Shown here: in pieces, positions 12,381 through 24,500 of the stretch
Layout of the letters: each line of letters starts with the position of its first letter
Numbering within the stretch: the stretch's first letter is position 1
Assembly (NCBI RefSeq): GCF_003254395.2
Contig: NC_037638.1
Span: 17,407,086-17,471,085 of the forward strand
Direction of reading: 5' to 3'
Length of the DNA: 64,000 nucleotides
From: Apis mellifera
Taxonomy: Eukaryota > Arthropoda > Insecta > Hymenoptera > Apidae
Notes under the pieces: model-generated
Databases searched by the model: none
What the model saw: the letters and a program-made list of their open reading frames with translations, nothing else
Told to the model about the DNA's origin: nothing
Position numbers and translations under genes: made by a program

Positions 12381-12737
12381 TTAATTGCGTTCACGAGAGG
12401 ACAACCGACATCTGGAGGAAACTTGGTCACCGGCTGAATGTCTCGACAATTGTAATCGCGATTTGGTATTCGATATCCGATGATCATCGCTATGATTCGT
12501 GAATCTCGCTAATCCCGCTTCCATGAAAGTCGCGGTTAAACGATGCATCAGCAAGTTTACAATTTGCTGTAACTCTTCCGTAAATTTCTCGTAAATTTTT
12601 ATATACGTGTTTTTATGATTATGTCGATTGAATGCGTTGATTAAAGTTTGAATTGTGAATTTGGCAATTTCGAGTGTTTGGATAGATTGGGTAATAAAAA
12701 TCTCTGAAAATTCGAGTTGTTTTTCGATAGTAGACAT
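12381..12737 (-). CDS. unassigned ORF, 118 codons from ATG
   Basis: The minus strand has an ATG at 12737 and is open to a TAA at 12381; the frame continues open upstream to about 12830. The start of the peptide (MSTIEKQLEFSE) and a later part (YEKFTEELQQIVNLLMHRL) read as amphipathic helices, and the C-terminal 40 residues are Arg/Ser-rich. Half of the frame lies in AT-rich DNA, where so long a run without stops is less expected than in the islands. No family recognised, no Kozak, promoter or polyadenylation context identified. It could be a small protein, one exon, or chance. Confidence 0.22.
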   Translation of the reverse strand: MSTIEKQLEFSEIFITQSIQTLEIAKFTIQTLINAFNRHNHKNTYIKIYEKFTEELQQIVNLLMHRLTATFMEAGLARFTNHSDDHRISNTKSRLQLSRHSAGDQVSSRCRLSSRERN

Positions 12738-12803
12738 TATGTTCAAAGTTACTATTGATAGCTTTATCGCGATGTGAAAAATACTCGAAGGTTTTACTCT
12801 CAA

Positions 12804-13788
12804 ATGTATTAAAATTAATGTATTAACTTATTCTTTAAATGTTTTTTTAGTATTAAATTTAAATACGCAAATAAGATTGATTTTTATAACTTGTTTTTAA
12901 CAAATGAAAATTAATTACGATGCAATTAACAGTATTTGAGGCTACTCTCGTTATTCGAAAAAAAAAATGTCAACTAATTTTGTAAGGAAGCTTTATGGGA
13001 AATTAGTTCGAAAGTTGATTCTTTTAATGGATTCTTCTTTCTGTTCTTACGTCGAGGACAAATTAAAAAGTTTCTGTATAAATTGCGCTTAAGATAGACG
13101 TATTCCAAGATCACCAAGGAATTTCGATGAAATAATTATAAACTCGTCATTATCGAATTGAAAATTAATAAGAAATAAGAATTAATTGTCATAAAATTCG
13201 AGAAAATTTTTATTTAGATTAAAAATTTCGAAAAATTTAAATAAATAAAAATTTCTAATTTGCAATTTGAATTTAATGTGGATCATTTGTTGTATAATTT
13301 CCTAACAAAAAAGGAAAAAGGAAAAAGATAATACTTGACATCAAATTTTATATCATAAAATATTGAAATATAGTATAAATAATATAAATTGAATAAGAGA
13401 AATTAATTCGCTTAATTAAAAGTGAGTCATGCGTTTTAATTTTAAATTTTATATTTTAAAATTTAAATTTTACTTCACACGCAGCTCGTCGTGCAAAATT
13501 AATTATCGTGCTCGTTTAGATCATAACATAAATTAAATTATCAAATAGAAGCAAGAGAAGGAGGGAATAATTGAAAGGTAACATGAAAAATATTGATCAG
13601 TGCTTAATGAGAACTTCGTTTGTCATTGAAAATCTCATCATCAAAGAGAAGTTTTTAGGATTACAACATCAAAGACATTTCTCACCGAAAGAGAAGTACA
13701 CAATTATTCCACGCTGATGAACAAATTCATTTTCATGAAATGAAAAATATTTAATTAGACACAGCCGAGGTAACAAAGAATCATTTGT
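12804..13788. other. AT-rich stretch, no gene
   Basis: AT-rich, with A/T runs near 12958 and a mixed patch at 13550-13740 that has stops in all frames. Nothing supported. Confidence 0.5.
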
Positions 13789-13813
13789 GTATGTGCATAA
13801 CATTTGCACATAC
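13789..13813. repeat. 9-bp inverted repeat with 7-base spacer
   Basis: GTATGTGCA (13789-13797) and TGCACATAC (13805-13813). The words echo the palindrome at 9693-9714 (both contain TATGTGCA), which may point to a shared binding site. Confidence 0.9.
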
Positions 13814-14238
13814 GATAATTAATAAAATACTGAAAAATCATCTATTGAACAATTAAAAACATATTTATTTCCTAAACGATAACAAAATTTGTAATAAACT
13901 TGCGATAAAAAATATTTAAAAAAATTGGTCAACGATATTTCTTCGATCCCTTCATCATCAATTCATACGTTTATCCTTGCAAATTTTTCGTAAAATTAAA
14001 ATAAATAAAATACAAACAGCGTATAAAGAATAACGTGAAATGAAACAAAGTTAAATTAAGTTGGACAAAAGCGACAAGCTTTTGCGATCATAAATCAATC
14101 TCTATCATCACAACAACACAAATATCAATTCTCGTGTTGATCGATGCGATAACAATACTTTTTTTTTCATTTAAACTATAGATGGTGATAAATCTTGCGT
14201 AAAAACATTCGCGTATAATCTTTCCCGGAATTTAAATT

Positions 14239-14352
14239 TTATTTTCTTCTGTTTCCATCCCCTGGAGAATCTAGTCTAACGTTTCTAACTAGAGCTTGCA
14301 GTTGGCACGCGATTTCTCGCGAATATGCAGACCGTAACGAAACGCAACTGGC
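14239..14352 (-). CDS. candidate terminal exon, 37 residues
   Basis: A strong minus-strand acceptor (CTTTCTTTTATTATTTCAG, ending at 14353) is followed by an open frame to a TAA at 14239. The peptide starts ASCVSLRSAYSRE and ends DSPGDGNRRK, polar and basic at the end. The same frame is open further upstream to an ATG at 14496 (85 codons), so an intronless small ORF starting MIEFALQMEQ is the alternative. No family recognised. The segment is a GC-richer island, which by itself reduces stop codons. Confidence 0.22.
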   Translation of the reverse strand, partial: ASCVSLRSAYSREIACQLQALVRNVRLDSPGDGNRRK

Positions 14353-14473
14353 CTGAAATAATAAAAGAAAGTTACGTAAGCTTAATGATATAAAGGGCAG
14401 CATAACGATGCAGCCAACGTTTTTAAACGAGACAAGACCTCGGGGCAAAACATCGCCTATCTCGTTTTGTTCC

Positions 14474-14488
14474 ATTTGCAATGCAAAT
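14474..14488. promoter_or_regulatory. palindromic POU/octamer site, PORE-like
   Basis: ATTTGCAATGCAAAT is a perfect 15-bp palindrome of two inverted octamer half sites. It differs by one base from the PORE element ATTTGAAATGCAAAT, to which Oct/POU-domain proteins bind as dimers in vertebrates. It overlaps the upstream part of the 14.2-14.5 kb open frame. Binding by an insect POU protein is inference. Confidence 0.35.
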
Positions 14489-14559
14489 TCGATCATTCGC
14501 GGTTATTAAACGAGTGAATGAATTTTCGAGTATTTAAGCGGGATAAAGTCTTGCTCGGA

Positions 14560-15531
14560 TGTAGATAGGAATCTGTATTAAATGTTTTTAATTTGAAGAG
14601 AAATCGTGATTAGAATGATGAAGAGAAAAATTTTATTTATTATAGGATAATTAAATTAAAATTGATTTTTTATTTAATATATATTCTCATAAATATAAAT
14701 TAATTGGATAATTATATTGGATATGTATTAAACTTGATGTTTTCCAGAAAAAATTGCATAATCTTTATTCTATTTCCTAATTCATTTAAAAATAAATTAT
14801 ATAAAAATATCATTAATTGCAACTAAATAACAAATAACAAAAAACGGAATTCTAAAGAAAAACTAGAGAAATTGGTATATTTATAATCACAATCATTTCT
14901 ACAAATTATATACGAAGCACAAGTAAAACGAGATATTGAATCCAAAAGTAAATTGCTGCTACGAGAACTCAATACTCGACTAACCCAAAGAAAAATATAA
15001 AAAATAAACGAAATAAACTAATACGAACGAAAATGAGTCTTAATAATTTATTTCCTGTAGAAGACAACTTTCCACACAAATTAAATATTTAATATCGGAA
15101 TTATATATTTAACAAAAGGAAGCAAGATGTCCATTGAGAATGAAACAGATCTCGTTCTACACGCTTTCGAACATCGTCATCCGGTTTCCATTAGATAGTG
15201 GTTTCCGGCAAACTAACTCGCAACAAAGATTCCCTTTTCCTCTACTCAGTAGTTCAAATAATTTACGAGATTATTTAATTTTATTTAATTTCATTAATTT
15301 TAAAATAATAAAATTCTAAGCTTTGGAATATGAATTCATAATTATTATGAAAATCAAATAATGACAATTGAATTAGATTTAAAAATCTTTTGAATGAAAC
15401 GTGATAAATCTTTCTAATTTTATACTAAATATTATTTTAAATTTTAATATGATAATTTCTCTTTCTTTACTTCTCTGATTGATAATTAATTACAAAAAAA
15501 AGTTTATACATTAAAAAATTATTCTTAGTTC
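14560..15531. other. AT-rich stretch, no gene
   Basis: AT-rich except 15110-15260, a small mixed patch with a 61-codon plus frame (15134-15319) that I cannot assign. Confidence 0.5.
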
Positions 15532-15804
15532 ATGTTTATAAATAGTTATACAAAGTTTCTCGAGATGTATCGCGATCAAGGGATTTCTAGACAACGTCGA
15601 ATCGTGTCACAGTTTCCAGATAACGATCGTTGGAAGCTCAAACACGACGACGTCTCGTCGTATTTTCCACAGACACGATTTCTGACGGCGCACGCCTCGT
15701 ATAACGAGCTCTTCCTCCGCTTAGGGTGCGTGTTCGAGACTCGTAGAAGGGCCGACGAAAGGGGATGGAAACAAGCCCCGGTTACATCTTTAGTTTCTAA
15801 CTAG
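15532..15804 (+). CDS. unassigned ORF, 90 codons
   Basis: An ATG at 15532 opens a frame to a TAG at 15802-15804. Composition is balanced, with MYRDQGISRQRRIVSQF near the start and a basic ETRRRADERGWK stretch near the end. The frame lies in a CpG-rich island that continues to about 15910. No domain, promoter or splice signal identified. A hairpin-forming ACGACGA/TCGTCGT pair lies inside at about 15644-15661. Chance in a GC-rich island is the main alternative. Confidence 0.15.
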   Translation: MFINSYTKFLEMYRDQGISRQRRIVSQFPDNDRWKLKHDDVSSYFPQTRFLTAHASYNELFLRLGCVFETRRRADERGWKQAPVTSLVSN

Positions 15805-17420
15805 TTAGCACCATGAGATCGGCTCCAATTAGCCGGACTGAGTCGAACTCTTGCTTCTTCGTTAAACGTCGAGAATGAATCGTCTCGGGGTAATCGAACG
15901 ACAATCGAATCGTCTTAAATGAGGGAGGAGAAGGATGGATGATTTGATGGATTGAGGATAATAGCAAGGAGAAATAAAGATTTTCTCGCAGAAACGTCTT
16001 GTTGTATGTTCAGGAAATGGCAAAGAGAATCAATTGATCTTTAAAGGTAATTTAAAATTATCCGTTGATAATTTTGTAGTTAATTTTATATAATAATTTA
16101 AAATTATAATTTTTGGAAAATATTTTAATGAAATGTATTTTAACTTTCATTGCATCCATATTGAAATATTGGATAAAATCTTTCGATTATAAATTGATTA
16201 AAAATTCATGAAAATAATCAGAGAATTATTTCAAGTAAAATAATTTCAAGAAAATTTGACAAATTCGATCCAATATATTAAAAATTTGACAAATTCGATC
16301 CATTATCCAATGATTATAAGCGTAAATTATTAATTATCCAAACGATTTTAAATTATCATTTCAATCAAAGTCTCAGAAATATGCACAAAAGTTAACAAAT
16401 CCCCCAGGAATTTTCTCTGCTAATAACAATCTATATCCGTTCCGATATTAAATTTTTATTAAAACCTCAATACACGAATGTCCAATATTTACCCAAAATC
16501 CTTTACCTACCTACATGTATGATTAAAAAATTAATCTACTTTCCAACAGAAGACAATCAATCTTCAGCACAGGACAATAAATAAACAATATCTGCGTAAT
16601 CCCCACGTAGAAGGAATTTTAAAAATCATGGCATAATTGATCCAGATTTGCCACAGATGTTGTGCATAACCGTAGAAATGATACGTGCCTGTCCATTTAC
16701 TCTGTAGATAGGGAAATTAATCATACGCGAAACGATCTCCCGGTTTACCAGCGTGGAAAGTTAATTAACGGGGAGGAAAAACGATGCGGTGTCCCCATTC
16801 GGATACGATTCAATGATAACGTAACAATGTGGAAAATGGAAAAAGAACGATGGATAAAAGGCTTAGGATAAGAATAGAGGCGGAACGGATGAAGATAAGG
16901 GTGGAAATGGAAGAGAATATCTCGAGGATAAGAATGCATCTACGTCTCTATTTCAACGACGTTTGATGTTGTTTTAACTATTTTACGACTGCCTAAAATT
17001 GTCTCTTCTACAATATATTCCGATTGATACTTCATTCAATTTAATTTGGAAAAAGAATCTTGTGGGGTTTCTTAGAGGGTTCTTAGTTTCTTACTTTTTT
17101 TTAATTCTTCGTAGAAAGATTGTATTATCGATATTAGATTGTTTGATAAGTTTTTGAATTGTTTGTAAATGATGATAATACTTTCATTTTAAAGTATTGT
17201 GAAGAGAATTAAATTTTTTCAAGTTATTCAAAAGTTATTTTTCTTAAATGAGTAATGAATAATTAAGAATAAAAGTTATTCTAAATTTTCATTTGTGAAA
17301 AATACTTTCGAAAGCAATTTTTGAGATATATTAAAAATTTATCATTCGTCAATTTTACTTATTAACATTCCAATTTTTGCGGAATCGATATCTCAAAACA
17401 TCTATGGAATAAATTATCCG
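15805..17420. other. mixed stretch, no gene
   Basis: 15805-15910 is the tail of an island; 15911-16620 is AT-rich; 16621-16960 is an island with short open frames on both strands (plus 16662-16871, minus 16745-16939), neither recognisable; 16961-17420 is AT-rich. Confidence 0.45.
16251..16302. repeat. 22-bp direct repeat, 30-bp offset
   Basis: The word AAAATTTGACAAATTCGATC followed by CA occurs at 16251-16272 and again at 16281-16302, identical. Looks like a recent local duplication. Confidence 0.9.
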
Positions 17421-18770
17421 CCTATCATTTACATTCACTACGCTCCCATTTCACCCTGTAATAGAGAATAAACAAAAGGGCGTTACAGTTTTATCCAGCC
17501 AGAACACCATAAATCGAATGACCTCGACCCACAAACTTTAACCTCGATTTACCGTGCTATAAACCCCGGAGAAACCCTGCATCGAATGTCTTGTTCCGCG
17601 ATTTTATTTGAACAATGAATCTTAAAAATCGTTTATCTTGTATGATCACGCGCGTTATCTCTAGATTATTTTACATTTCAAAAAAAAAATATTTGTTACA
17701 ACAAAAAAAATCATAAGTTAGAAATAGGTGGAATGGAATTCGCGATGGACAGAGAAAAGAAAGGATCGATTGACACAGATCCGGTTGTCTGTAGGATAGG
17801 TGCAGAGCTGTTATTATTTCCTCTGCGCTTGTCACATGCTCGTTTCACGGTGATCTATAGAATCTGAAACGAATTCTTTACGATATTTAAGGATACGAAT
17901 TATTATACGCGTAAAGATACGAATTCATTCGTGAAATGTGCACTGATCTTGATTCGCAGTGAATGAACAGTGTATGATTTCGCTTATCTCGAAAATTTTC
18001 CACCGTATTCGTATTGAACAAGTGAAATTTTCTGAAGAAATGTCAAGAAGAAATTTTATCGATGTTTAAAATATTTATACATAATAAAAAGAATTATAAT
18101 GTATCAATTCAAATGAATTATTATTTTTATTTTGAAAATATCTTATTTGAAGATCTACGTGAATTTCTATTTTATTATGAATTTGAATTTTTAAATTGGA
18201 TATATTAAAAGAAAAAATTCAATAAAAAAAAAGTTAATAATTCAGATTTTGATGAATTATATTCCATATGTGATAATAATATGTAATATGTAATAAAATT
18301 TAAATTTCAAGTACGGCAGAAATATGTTACTAGCCTTTAGCACGTAGCAAATTCATTGTGGAGCTGTGCACTTAATGCTTGAAACGAGTTCCTCCCTGTC
18401 TGAATTAACTGCACTGACTGTGTTCATCCTCGTGAATTTCACAAGTCTATGAGACAGACTTCAAAGTAATGATAACATTCTCACTGTGTAAAATGAAACT
18501 CTGTGCTTCTTCAAGATATTCTTCTCGTTGATATAAAGATAAAATTTTAATTTCAATAGGATAGATGATTATTAAATATATATTTAACATTTATCATTCT
18601 GATGTGTTAACTATTTTTCTCTTAGAATATTTTATAACGATATAATGCCAGTATCGAAGATTTCGATTCACCGTTGATCACATTCTGTCGCATTATAATG
18701 TTCACTGGCCTTAATTCGACGTGACTACTCGATATTGTACAGTCAAACAGTATAAATTTGCAATAATCGT
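17421..18770. other. islands within AT-rich DNA
   Basis: Mixed sequence at 17430-17600, 17730-17990 and 18310-18500 separated by AT-rich stretches. No open frame above 60 codons. A 6-bp inverted repeat AAGTCT/AGACTT sits at 18443-18461. These look like non-coding elements. Confidence 0.4.
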
Positions 18771-20440
18771 TTTACTTTTCGTTTTTTTTTAGTTTCTAAT
18801 ACACTAAAAGTAAAAACAACTACTCATAACTTGTTAATGTTAAATTTTTTGTTAGATGAAAAATGTTAAAGGTCTTAAATATTTATATAAAAAATAAAAA
18901 TGTAGAAAAAATTCAATGCTATTATTTTGAAAAAAAATTATATCATCGTTAATAAAAGAAATTTTTATCAATTAATTATAAAAATAATTGAGATAATCAT
19001 ATTATACAATCCATAGGATATCCAAGTCTCTTTGTAATAAGTTATACAATATTTTTTTAAAGAATGGGAATAATTAGATATCAAACTTCTCCTCTTTCCC
19101 CTCTCATTAACCTTAAAAAAAAAATTAACCTCAATAACATGAACTTCATTATCTCTCATATAGCAAATTCCCGTGTCATCTTAGAGCACTTTAAATCGAT
19201 TGTCTATATTCTATACGTGTGGTTCTATATTCCGCAATTGAGCTTATACGACATCAATACATACTTCATTACCTTTGAAATAATGTCCATTAAAATTTAT
19301 CGTTACCGTACCATTGTTATTTCGCATTATTAATATATTTCATTCTATTGTATCTTATCTCCCCTTACTCTCTTTCTCTCCCTTTTTTGTCCATATTTCG
19401 AGTGATATCACTTCATATTTCTCATTATTCCTTTTGCCTCTATTACAGCATATTACACTCGTTGCTGATATATACATATAAATAGACGAAATTCAATGGG
19501 CAAAATTTAAAAAGCTGCTTCGTCGAAGAAATGCACAAAGACTCGTCCAATCCCTCGTGTTCACAATGCAGGAAGAAAAAGTAAGGAAAGAGTCAAAAGA
19601 GGATAAAAGAGGAGAATAGAGAGTCTTGAATTGTAATATACGAAGCTCTCAACATGGGCATGTATCTCATTTTGATCGCCAGATTTGGGCTACGTCTTGC
19701 ATCGTCAGCAAAAGAGGGTCGATGTCAATGGCGAGGTAGATAAAGGAACTGTCGAGTATTCTCGAACGAATGGAGGTGAAGAGTCGTTCGATACGTGTCT
19801 TTGTTCCGATCTCTCGTCCGTGACAAATTGTCTCGGGCAAAGAAACCTTCGTGCCATTTACGACACCCGTCTATCCACCTAGGTAGAACTTACTGTGTAA
19901 TTAACACGAAAAGTAGGAAGATAGAGTAATCGTGTTTCAGATCGATAAACTTGACGTTGCGTGCAATCGTTTATGATTGATGAAAAGGATTAAGTCTTTG
20001 ATATCCGTTTGATCAAACTTTTATGCTCTTTTTTCGAGAGACGAAACTAGGATTTTCGGGATTTAATGTTGAACGATGGTTATTAATTATTCGAATTTTT
20101 CTTCTGTTCATTTTTGTTTTCAATCATTTTCTTCTCTTTCTTTTTTTAATTCTTTGATGCTTGATTTTTTAAAGATTTACGAAATACACTAATTTTTATA
20201 TAACAATAAAAAAAATCTTCAAATATTTTGATTCTTACATTATTTATCATCGATGTCACAATAACTTATCAATTTATAAGTTTTATTATTGAATCTCTCT
20301 TCTGTCTTTTAATTTTATAACAAATATTAATATAACATATATTAAGAATATTACTCATCCAGTTTGATGATCAAAGATACATAATGTTCATGATAAATAT
20401 GACAATGATCAAATGCTATTCCATATTTCATGTATCGTAT
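18771..20440. other. AT-rich stretch with island at 19.6-19.9 kb
   Basis: The island 19500-19980 has a plus frame open at 19674-19882, preceded by an acceptor-like CATTTTGATCGCCAG. The peptide contains QQKRVDVNGEVDKG and ends in a TAG. It is not recognisable and I give it little weight. The remainder is AT-rich, with pyrimidine-rich sequence at 19360-19400. Confidence 0.35.
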
Positions 20441-22345
20441 TAATTCTCGATTAAGCTAGGAATATGATGATGCTAAATAGGGAGGAATCCAGGATGAAAA
20501 CCAAATGCGCACGAAAGGGTTGCTTCGGTCTTTGTACTCGCATTGCGGTTTAGTGACAGATTATGACGCGATTCAGCCGCAGTTTCATCGACAGGGAATA
20601 ACACAGAGGATGAAATGATCGTGGAACGATATATCACCGCAAATCCATCGCGATTAAAAGGCATAGAGAACGAAGAGGAATCAATATTAGCAATTACAGA
20701 TCATCGCTCGACCGAAAAATGATTCGAAAAAAAATTTAATCGTATTGTTTGAATCTATTGTTTGAAATTCTTTTATAAAATTAGAAATTTCATTTTTTTT
20801 ATAACATAAAATAATTTAACAACTTAAAAAATTGTTACAATGAAAAAAAGAATCTGATTTGTTTGCTGTTGGATTTGTTTTCTCTTCGATAACTCGCCGA
20901 GGAAACTTTTTAATGGCTACGTGATTTTATGGAAATTTAAATTAAATTTACCAGTGCTTACTTATGTTCTAAAGAAGAACGAAAGCGTGACTGAACGATG
21001 AAACGTTTTCCATCGATTTTGAAACTCCACGAAGATAACTCGTGCAGGAATTTGTTTTGCCTCAAAGATATTCGAAGCTAAAATTCAAGTTTCGAAGTTA
21101 GCTTGTTGAACTTTCGACGGTGTAAATAATTCCTTTGTTCCATTACGGTGAGTGCTTCTTCAAAATTAATCAGACTTATCACTCGAACGACGGATTATCA
21201 GCTTTTAGTCAAGGAACTCCTGAGAAACTTCTTTCCTATTTCTTAACCCGTATAATAGATTTGGGATTTTGATATTATGCTGTAATGATATTCTATGAAA
21301 TTTCATGAATCTATAGAATCTTCCCATTCCAGAAGTTTTCTTTATATTATTTCTTTATTATATAACTAAAGATAAACATATTCAACCAGTTAATTGAATT
21401 TCAAATGAATTTCAAATGATATATAAATGATATATATAATAATTCTTTTTATCTTTGTCTTTGAGAAGAGAAAATTTGTATACTTTGGAATTTATTTCAT
21501 ATTTATGAGATTTCATTTTTAATACGATAATTATAGAGATTTTTATTATTAAAATAATAAAGATTTTCGATCTTTATCAGTAAATTTATCAATTAAAAAC
21601 ATTTCAATTTAAAGTTAATTGATAATCGTTTTATTCGTAAAACTTCACTTGCATTCATGCCCTCGTATATTTGATATATTACATTCGTTACTTCTGACTT
21701 ATGGCTATGAATATGTATTATAGCTTTCAATCCGTCTTTGAATCATGTTGGTGTGCAACTATGACTTGTAATGAAATGTCGATAATCCGTATGTCGATTA
21801 ACGGGAATACCAATTATCCAAATACTAGTTATTCAAATCATCGATTATCGGAGAAAGGAACGATTCGAGTGCACTATAATTATAGCACTATTTTAAAATT
21901 TATTGATTGACCTTTGATTGAAGTAAATTCTTTACGTCTTCCTTAACATATTTATAATTTTATCCTTTTTTAACCCTGATTCTTGTCTGCACAAAATGAT
22001 AATCAGAATTAATTTATTTCATTTCTATCATCATATAACTTTTGAAAGATCTCTCAGAATATAAATCATCAATTTGTAAAGGAGTCTCGATTGACGACGA
22101 AGGAAGAGGCAAATCGTTGGACAGAGGGCGAAGATCTTAGCAAATCTAGCAAGAAATAATGAGAAAGAATTTCGATCCACTTCCGAGTTTTTGAAAACTG
22201 TCGAGTACACTCGATGATTGTTCGAAAAGAAGTTGAAGAGGTTTTCGATGCATCTTACAGTGCGGTGAATTGTCACAAATTCGCCCATTCGAGAAAGAGA
22301 GAGAAAGCAAAATTTCAGCTGAAAACTACCGTTCGAGCAGTCAGC
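20441..22345. other. series of GC-richer islands, no gene
   Basis: Islands at 20460-20720, 20880-21240 and 22060-22345 with AT-rich DNA between. The open frames (minus 20473-20664, plus 21701-21910, minus 22031-22288, plus 22214-22396) overlap on opposite strands and are not recognisable. Confidence 0.4.
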
Positions 22346-22371
22346 ATTGTTGACAGTGGCACTGTAACAAT
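22346..22371. repeat. 12-bp inverted repeat with one bulge
   Basis: ATTGTT-G-ACAGTG, then one G, then CACTGTAACAAT: twelve complementary pairs with a single unpaired G. As RNA it would need to open a few central pairs to form a loop; as DNA it is a near-perfect palindrome typical of a dimeric factor site. Confidence 0.88.
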
Positions 22372-23000
22372 ACGAAAATCCTTGTCAGCTCCTTAGTCAG
22401 CACGCGAGGACATCGTTATACTGGTGTTTGCCGATCGATTTCGCGTTGCAGAGCTTCCAGCTTTAATTTCAAACTGTTCCCCGCTTGATCTCTTCTCGTG
22501 ACTTTTGATTCAACATTGAAATTAGCCGAATTTTCCAATTTTTATGCATGCAACTTTGTTTGTTATATCCATATTTCAATATTTGATAAAAAAAAAATTG
22601 CATCGGCTCCATGAATAAATAGAATCGAAAATAAAAGTTTATTTTTTTACGTGGATCATATCATTCATATTTCATATTCGATGAATAATCTTGATTTGTC
22701 TCGTGCAAAATTAAGAAATATGTAGATAAATTATACGATAAAGTTTAATTTCTTTATTTTTTAACATTTTTTTAAATCCAATAAAAATATTGGAAAATAT
22801 TGGATAAAAATATCATTTTTAAACTTTCAACAATATTCTATCCAATCCATCATAAACTCTTACAACATTCTTTCACACAATTTCTTCAAAAAATTATGCA
22901 ACTTTGGAACACGTTGCAACACCCTATCAATTTCTAATCACATACTCCTTTCTCATATTTACAACTTTTCCATAAAGGAAAAATTTCACGCTTTTTTTTT
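22372..23000. other. island tail then AT-rich
   Basis: 22372-22520 continues the island; 22521-23000 is AT-rich with A and T runs. Nothing supported. Confidence 0.5.
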
Positions 23001-23007
23001 TCATCCT

Positions 23008-23424
23008 TCACCTTCCTGAACCAGCTGTCGCACTCTTTAAATTTTCTTCACTCGTATACGTGCTGTTTCCGATAAAGTGAAAACTCGATGCAGCCTTAAC
23101 CTGATCACCGATTAAAAACCGTACACCACTTTTTTCCATCCCTTTTTTTGAAAGGCGAACATGGGAAAAAACGCAGGCTGTTAATGATTTTACAGCGTCG
23201 TTACGCTCCATAAATTTCGCAACAATTGACGTTAAAAGAGGAGGGCAAAGTGTAAAGTTTCGAAACTGAAAACTGTTCGGCCACGAGGATGTTGCCAATG
23301 TCGTATAGTCAAACTCGATTTCCATCGGGAGAGTCAAACGAACCGGCTGCATTGTCCCACGAGACGATAAAAGCGTTGATACTGTGCCGTTGAAGAAGGA
23401 AAAATACTGCTCGCGAACTGTCAA
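23008..23424 (-). CDS. unassigned ORF, 138 codons
   Basis: The minus strand is open from about 23448 to a TGA at 23008. No in-frame ATG lies at the upstream end (nearest internal ATG gives MQPVRLTLPMEIEF), so it would be an exon or start internally. Residue use is balanced, with pieces such as FMERNDAVKSLTACVFSHV and SGVRFLIGDQVKAASSF, and no low-complexity bias. No signal peptide, transmembrane segment or domain recognised. It occupies an island of mixed composition. Either an unrecognised exon or a long chance frame. Confidence 0.2.
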   Translation of the reverse strand: MTVREQYFSFFNGTVSTLLSSRGTMQPVRLTLPMEIEFDYTTLATSSWPNSFQFRNFTLCPPLLTSIVAKFMERNDAVKSLTACVFSHVRLSKKGMEKSGVRFLIGDQVKAASSFHFIGNSTYTSEENLKSATAGSGR

Positions 23425-23448
23425 CCGGAGGACAGTGATGTTTTATGT

Positions 23449-24500
23449 TGAAAAGTAGCGACATGACGGTTCGTTATATGGTATTTTCGATGAAAAGAAT
23501 ATCTAGGTTGAATCGTTCTGGTTTTTTTTTTCGATGCGAATTGAGAAGATGAAATAATAATATAATTATTAAAGTATTATAATGTATCTTGATATTTTAT
23601 TATTATGAAACCGTATAAAAATATTTTATCTCTTTGGTATAAAATGTAAAGAATTAATACGTAAAAAAATAATCAATTATTATGATTGTAGTTATGTAAT
23701 ATTTTCGATGAAAAAAGAATAATATTTAAATTGAATGTACTGCTTTTTTTAGTGGGATATAGATTGAATAAAAAGGATTTATGTATAATAATATAATTAT
23801 TAAGATAGTATAATCATAATGTAAAATTTTATATATCCTAAAAAAAAAGAAAAAATAAAGAAATAGTATGAAATAAGAATCACGTGAAATTCATTAGATG
23901 AAAATTACAATTCTATGAAAATAATTTGAGATATGTATATGTGTTTGAAAATACACGATAATCTAGTATTAACAATTAAGATCCGAATTAATATTGATTA
24001 ATTAATTCTTATATACTTCAGTTGTTATTTTATTTTTTAGATTCTTTACTCTGTTTTTCGTAATTTAATTACAAAGTTTGATGAAAAGCAAAGTGTTTAC
24101 TTCGATAAAACTTTTCGAATTTCGTTAAGTTGTAAATTTAATTTCTTTTCAGACTATTTGCTGTCAAATATTTAGTTGATGTTATTCATTATTAAAATAA
24201 AGTATATTTTGATGAAAGAAAGAAAGGTATAATCATTGTAACTTTCAATGTGATCAAATGAGAAAAGCTTTAAGAACTGAAGAGAATTTCTTTGCTGGAT
24301 TTTAAAAATGTTCTAAGAATCTCTTCACAATTTTTTAACGTTAATTATTCAGTACAATTTACAATCAATTTAGTATTATTAAAATTAATTTCCATTCATT
24401 TCCAGTATTATTTGTATCTGTATTATCTGTATTAAGGCGATACTACTATAAAACTATAAAAATCAAAATTCTGCAAACTCTCTTAAAATCATTTTTCATC
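23449..24500. other. AT-rich stretch, no gene
   Basis: AT-rich with A and T runs; the only long feature is composition. An acceptor-like TTTCTTTTCAG near 24145-24150 is followed by stops in short order. Confidence 0.5.
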
